From contig CM076261.1 in assembly GCA_038380795.1 (NCBI GenBank), positions 10,670,556 through 10,734,555 of the forward strand: 64,000 nt of DNA, written 5' to 3'. The DNA is from Pyrocephalus nanus. Taxonomy: Eukaryota; Chordata; Aves; Passeriformes; Tyrannidae. Under the pieces are notes generated by a model. That model was not told where the DNA came from. It was given only the letters and a program-made list of their open reading frames with translations, and made no database searches. A program made the translations under genes and the position numbers. Every line of letters begins with the position of its first letter. The first letter of the stretch is position 1. This document shows, in pieces, positions 61,731-64,000 of the stretch.

Positions 61731-64000
61731 ATTTATTGATTTAAATGTTCAGTTACAAGGTAAACAACATGTAGGTAGTGTCTTTTTCATTGGTCTCCTT
61801 TATTGAGTGTTCCTCTTCCACAGCGATACACTTGTAAAAATAGAGATAAAACCACAGGAAACTACGGTGAATGAAACAGATCATCATTTTGTAAGGTTCA
61901 GGACAGATAATCCAAGAAAAATTCAGAGATTTTGTGAGATATGAAAAGATAGTTCATTGTACACAGAAAGTTTCAGATAAAATGAAACTCAATTGGAGTT
62001 TAGTCTAAAATGAAGCAAGAATGCCATCAAGGTTTCCCTAACCCTGTAAAATACTCATTAAAGGGAATGACACAGTAGCACAAAGAAAAATAATACATTA
62101 TTTAGCATTTCCAGGAAACTCTCTAGTTTTCTATTTATACCAACCTGCTGAATCTTCTGTGGAACCCAATTCAATTGGCCTAAAAGCAAAGGTAAAAAAC
62201 AACAGTTGTTCTCAGTCTTTGTAGTCCTTACATTCAGGACCCTTCCTTTGGGATGTTAGGAGACCCTGTGTAAAGCTCTAGCTGGGGTTTAAATATACTT
62301 ATAAGCAGAAGATAATATCAAACCTGGCCTCTTACAAAAATGAAAACCCATTGAAGTTTGCAATAAATTCTGAGAAATATTCTTCCTCAGCTGGAATGAA
62401 ATGAGCTTGGCAGCATGTGTAGCTCTGACTAGTAATCTACATGTAAATCACACCAGCCCCACGACCTGAAAAGCCTTCTGTGTGTCAGTAATACTCTATT
62501 ATATGAAGAGGACTGTCTTAAGCCAAAAGATGTGGGAGAAAATACATACTGATAAAATTGTATAATATAATTTTGGCAGTACAAATGCTCACTGGAAAGT
62601 GGGAGTCTGACTCCAAGAGAATGTGGCTCAGAGATCTGCAGCCAACACATCTCAATAGGATTGCTCTCCGCCACCCTCTGTCTTCTCAAGTAATGATTTT
62701 AAACAGAATATTGTGATTTAAATAAATATTGTCACCTCCCACAAGAATATACTCTTCTGTTTCCTTGTGTAAAGGTTGTTGCTATTGAAGAATTTGTTCT
62801 TTTTTGCAGCACATGCTCCACAATTTGTTGCTTTACTCTAATTTTGTCTCTTTACCAAAACAAAACCAGGTTTGGGCTTTTTGGGTGGAATTTGTGTGGG
62901 TTTCTTTTAAATTGTAAAAGATAGAGGACAAGTTTTACTTTTCAGTTGGTGAGCTTGACTGAATTGTACACTATGTCAGTTTCTTCCAGTGTATTCTCTG
63001 TTATCAAAAAAGTACAATTTACCTGTTGATAGAAAAAGTAATTTCCCCTTTTTAGTAGGGTGTTTTTTGTGTTTTTTTTTTTTTTTTTTTTTATGAAGTT
63101 ATTTTTTTCTTTACATTGCATCTCTGCAGTTAACAATCTTTTTACTGTGGAATAGCATTGACACATTCTTGTTACTCACCACAGGGGATATTCACAATTT
63201 TCTGCTTCAGGCATATAAATTAGGCATCTTTAGTTTCTCTGAATTTCTTTCCTGGTTGTGTTGACCTCATTTCACAGACTGTGAAAAGTAGCTTTGGCTT
63301 TTACCTTTGGTCTTTTGACTGGGAACTGCTTTCGTTGTCCCAGGCAAACGTCCATTCCTCCCAAGTGAGTTAATTAACATCCTTACTACAGAGTGGTGTT
63401 CATCCTCAGTGAAGCCACACACCGTTCTAAGAGCTACCTATTAGCCACTCATTTCTTGGGGCTCTTCCTGCAATAATTACACCACATGTTACAGTCGTTG
63501 CTTTCAGAGTTCTAAGGGCATCAGATTTTCCTTCTGCTGAGGTCGGACTCTGTGCATGTCAGGACAGAGCAGAACAGGAGGGGGATTTGTGGTACAGAGA
63601 TCTGCACCGTGTACACAAGCCTGTCAGATCAAGTCCGCTTCTCACCTGTCATAAGAAGATCAGCAATGGTGTTACTTAGACCTGAAGCCCATTCTTAAAT
63701 GAATTAAGCTTTGATTATGCAAATATTTTAAAAATCTGAGGGGTTTCTTTCATATTTTTTGTTTCGTTGTGTGTTTTTTATTTTTCTTTTCTTTTTCTCC
63801 TCAGGCAGGAAAATGCTTGTTCAGGTCTGCCTATCCTCTTAAATGGGTCAAAAGTTATGTGGTAAGTGATATGTCCAAAGTCATAGTGTTTTGGATAGGC
63901 ACAAAAATATTCCTTCCTTTTTAAATTGTGGCCTACTGTTTCAGCTTGTGTTCAAACGAACACTTGTTCTTATTCAATCTAATTCTATAAGAATCACTGA
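61731..64000. other. Non-coding stretch, no gene recognised
   Basis: It contains the T-rich tract at 63062-63092. Positions 63290-63680 are less AT-rich and carry several CpGs (CTTTCGTTG, AACGTCC, GGTCGGAC, CACCGTG, GTCCGC), unusual for this window, but no open frame of note. The window ends in ordinary sequence. Confidence 0.5.
63062..63092. repeat. T-rich tract
   Basis: TTTTTTGTG followed by 21 T. Simple repeat without an identified retroposon. Confidence 0.85.

Overview
This window reads as nuclear DNA from a bird, and I find no gene in it that I can name. The sequence is AT-rich and CpG-poor, with long T homopolymers. The longest open frame is 131 codons, and no cluster of compact, co-oriented reading frames is present. 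The bird assignment rests on the dispersed repeats. Several fragments belong to CR1, the dominant LINE of birds and other sauropsids: they carry the CR1 3' end, two end in degenerate ATTCTATGATTC-type tails, and two minus-strand pieces carry decayed reverse transcriptase. Four solo LTRs resemble avian endogenous retrovirus families as I remember them. I could not search a repeat library, so subfamily names are left out. The setting is most likely intergenic, or the inside of a very large intron.

Layout. Positions 1-1829 show no feature beyond a T-rich tract. A long solo LTR lies at about 1830-3130. A second LTR family is at 6634-7237. At 8010-9530 an LTR (8213-9225) sits inside an older minus-strand CR1 reverse transcriptase fragment, flanked by a perfect 5-bp target duplication. 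Positions 9531-21936 are mostly single-copy, with a possible orphan exon (about 10740-10880), a run of 37 T and a GC-rich, CpG-poor block (about 16300-16620). CR1 pieces follow at 21937-22446 (+) and 27190-27900 (-). An LTR homologous to the 6634 copy lies at about 29639-30152. A CR1 3' stub (32763-32883, -) precedes a 131-bp T-rich tract. Positions 33365-47278 are largely single-copy. More plus-strand CR1 3' fragments lie at 47279, 49547, 53722 and 56060. A 14-unit GGGGA array is at 61654-61723.

How the parts relate. No pathway or operon can be described. What can be read is a history: old CR1 insertions, later LTR insertions reduced to solo copies (one nested in CR1), and small tandem and inverted duplications. 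Stretches rich in homeodomain-type TAATTA/ATTAAT motifs, such as 46080-46320 and 50790-51130, are the best candidates for conserved regulatory DNA, but this is inference. I found no evidence of an undescribed biological system.
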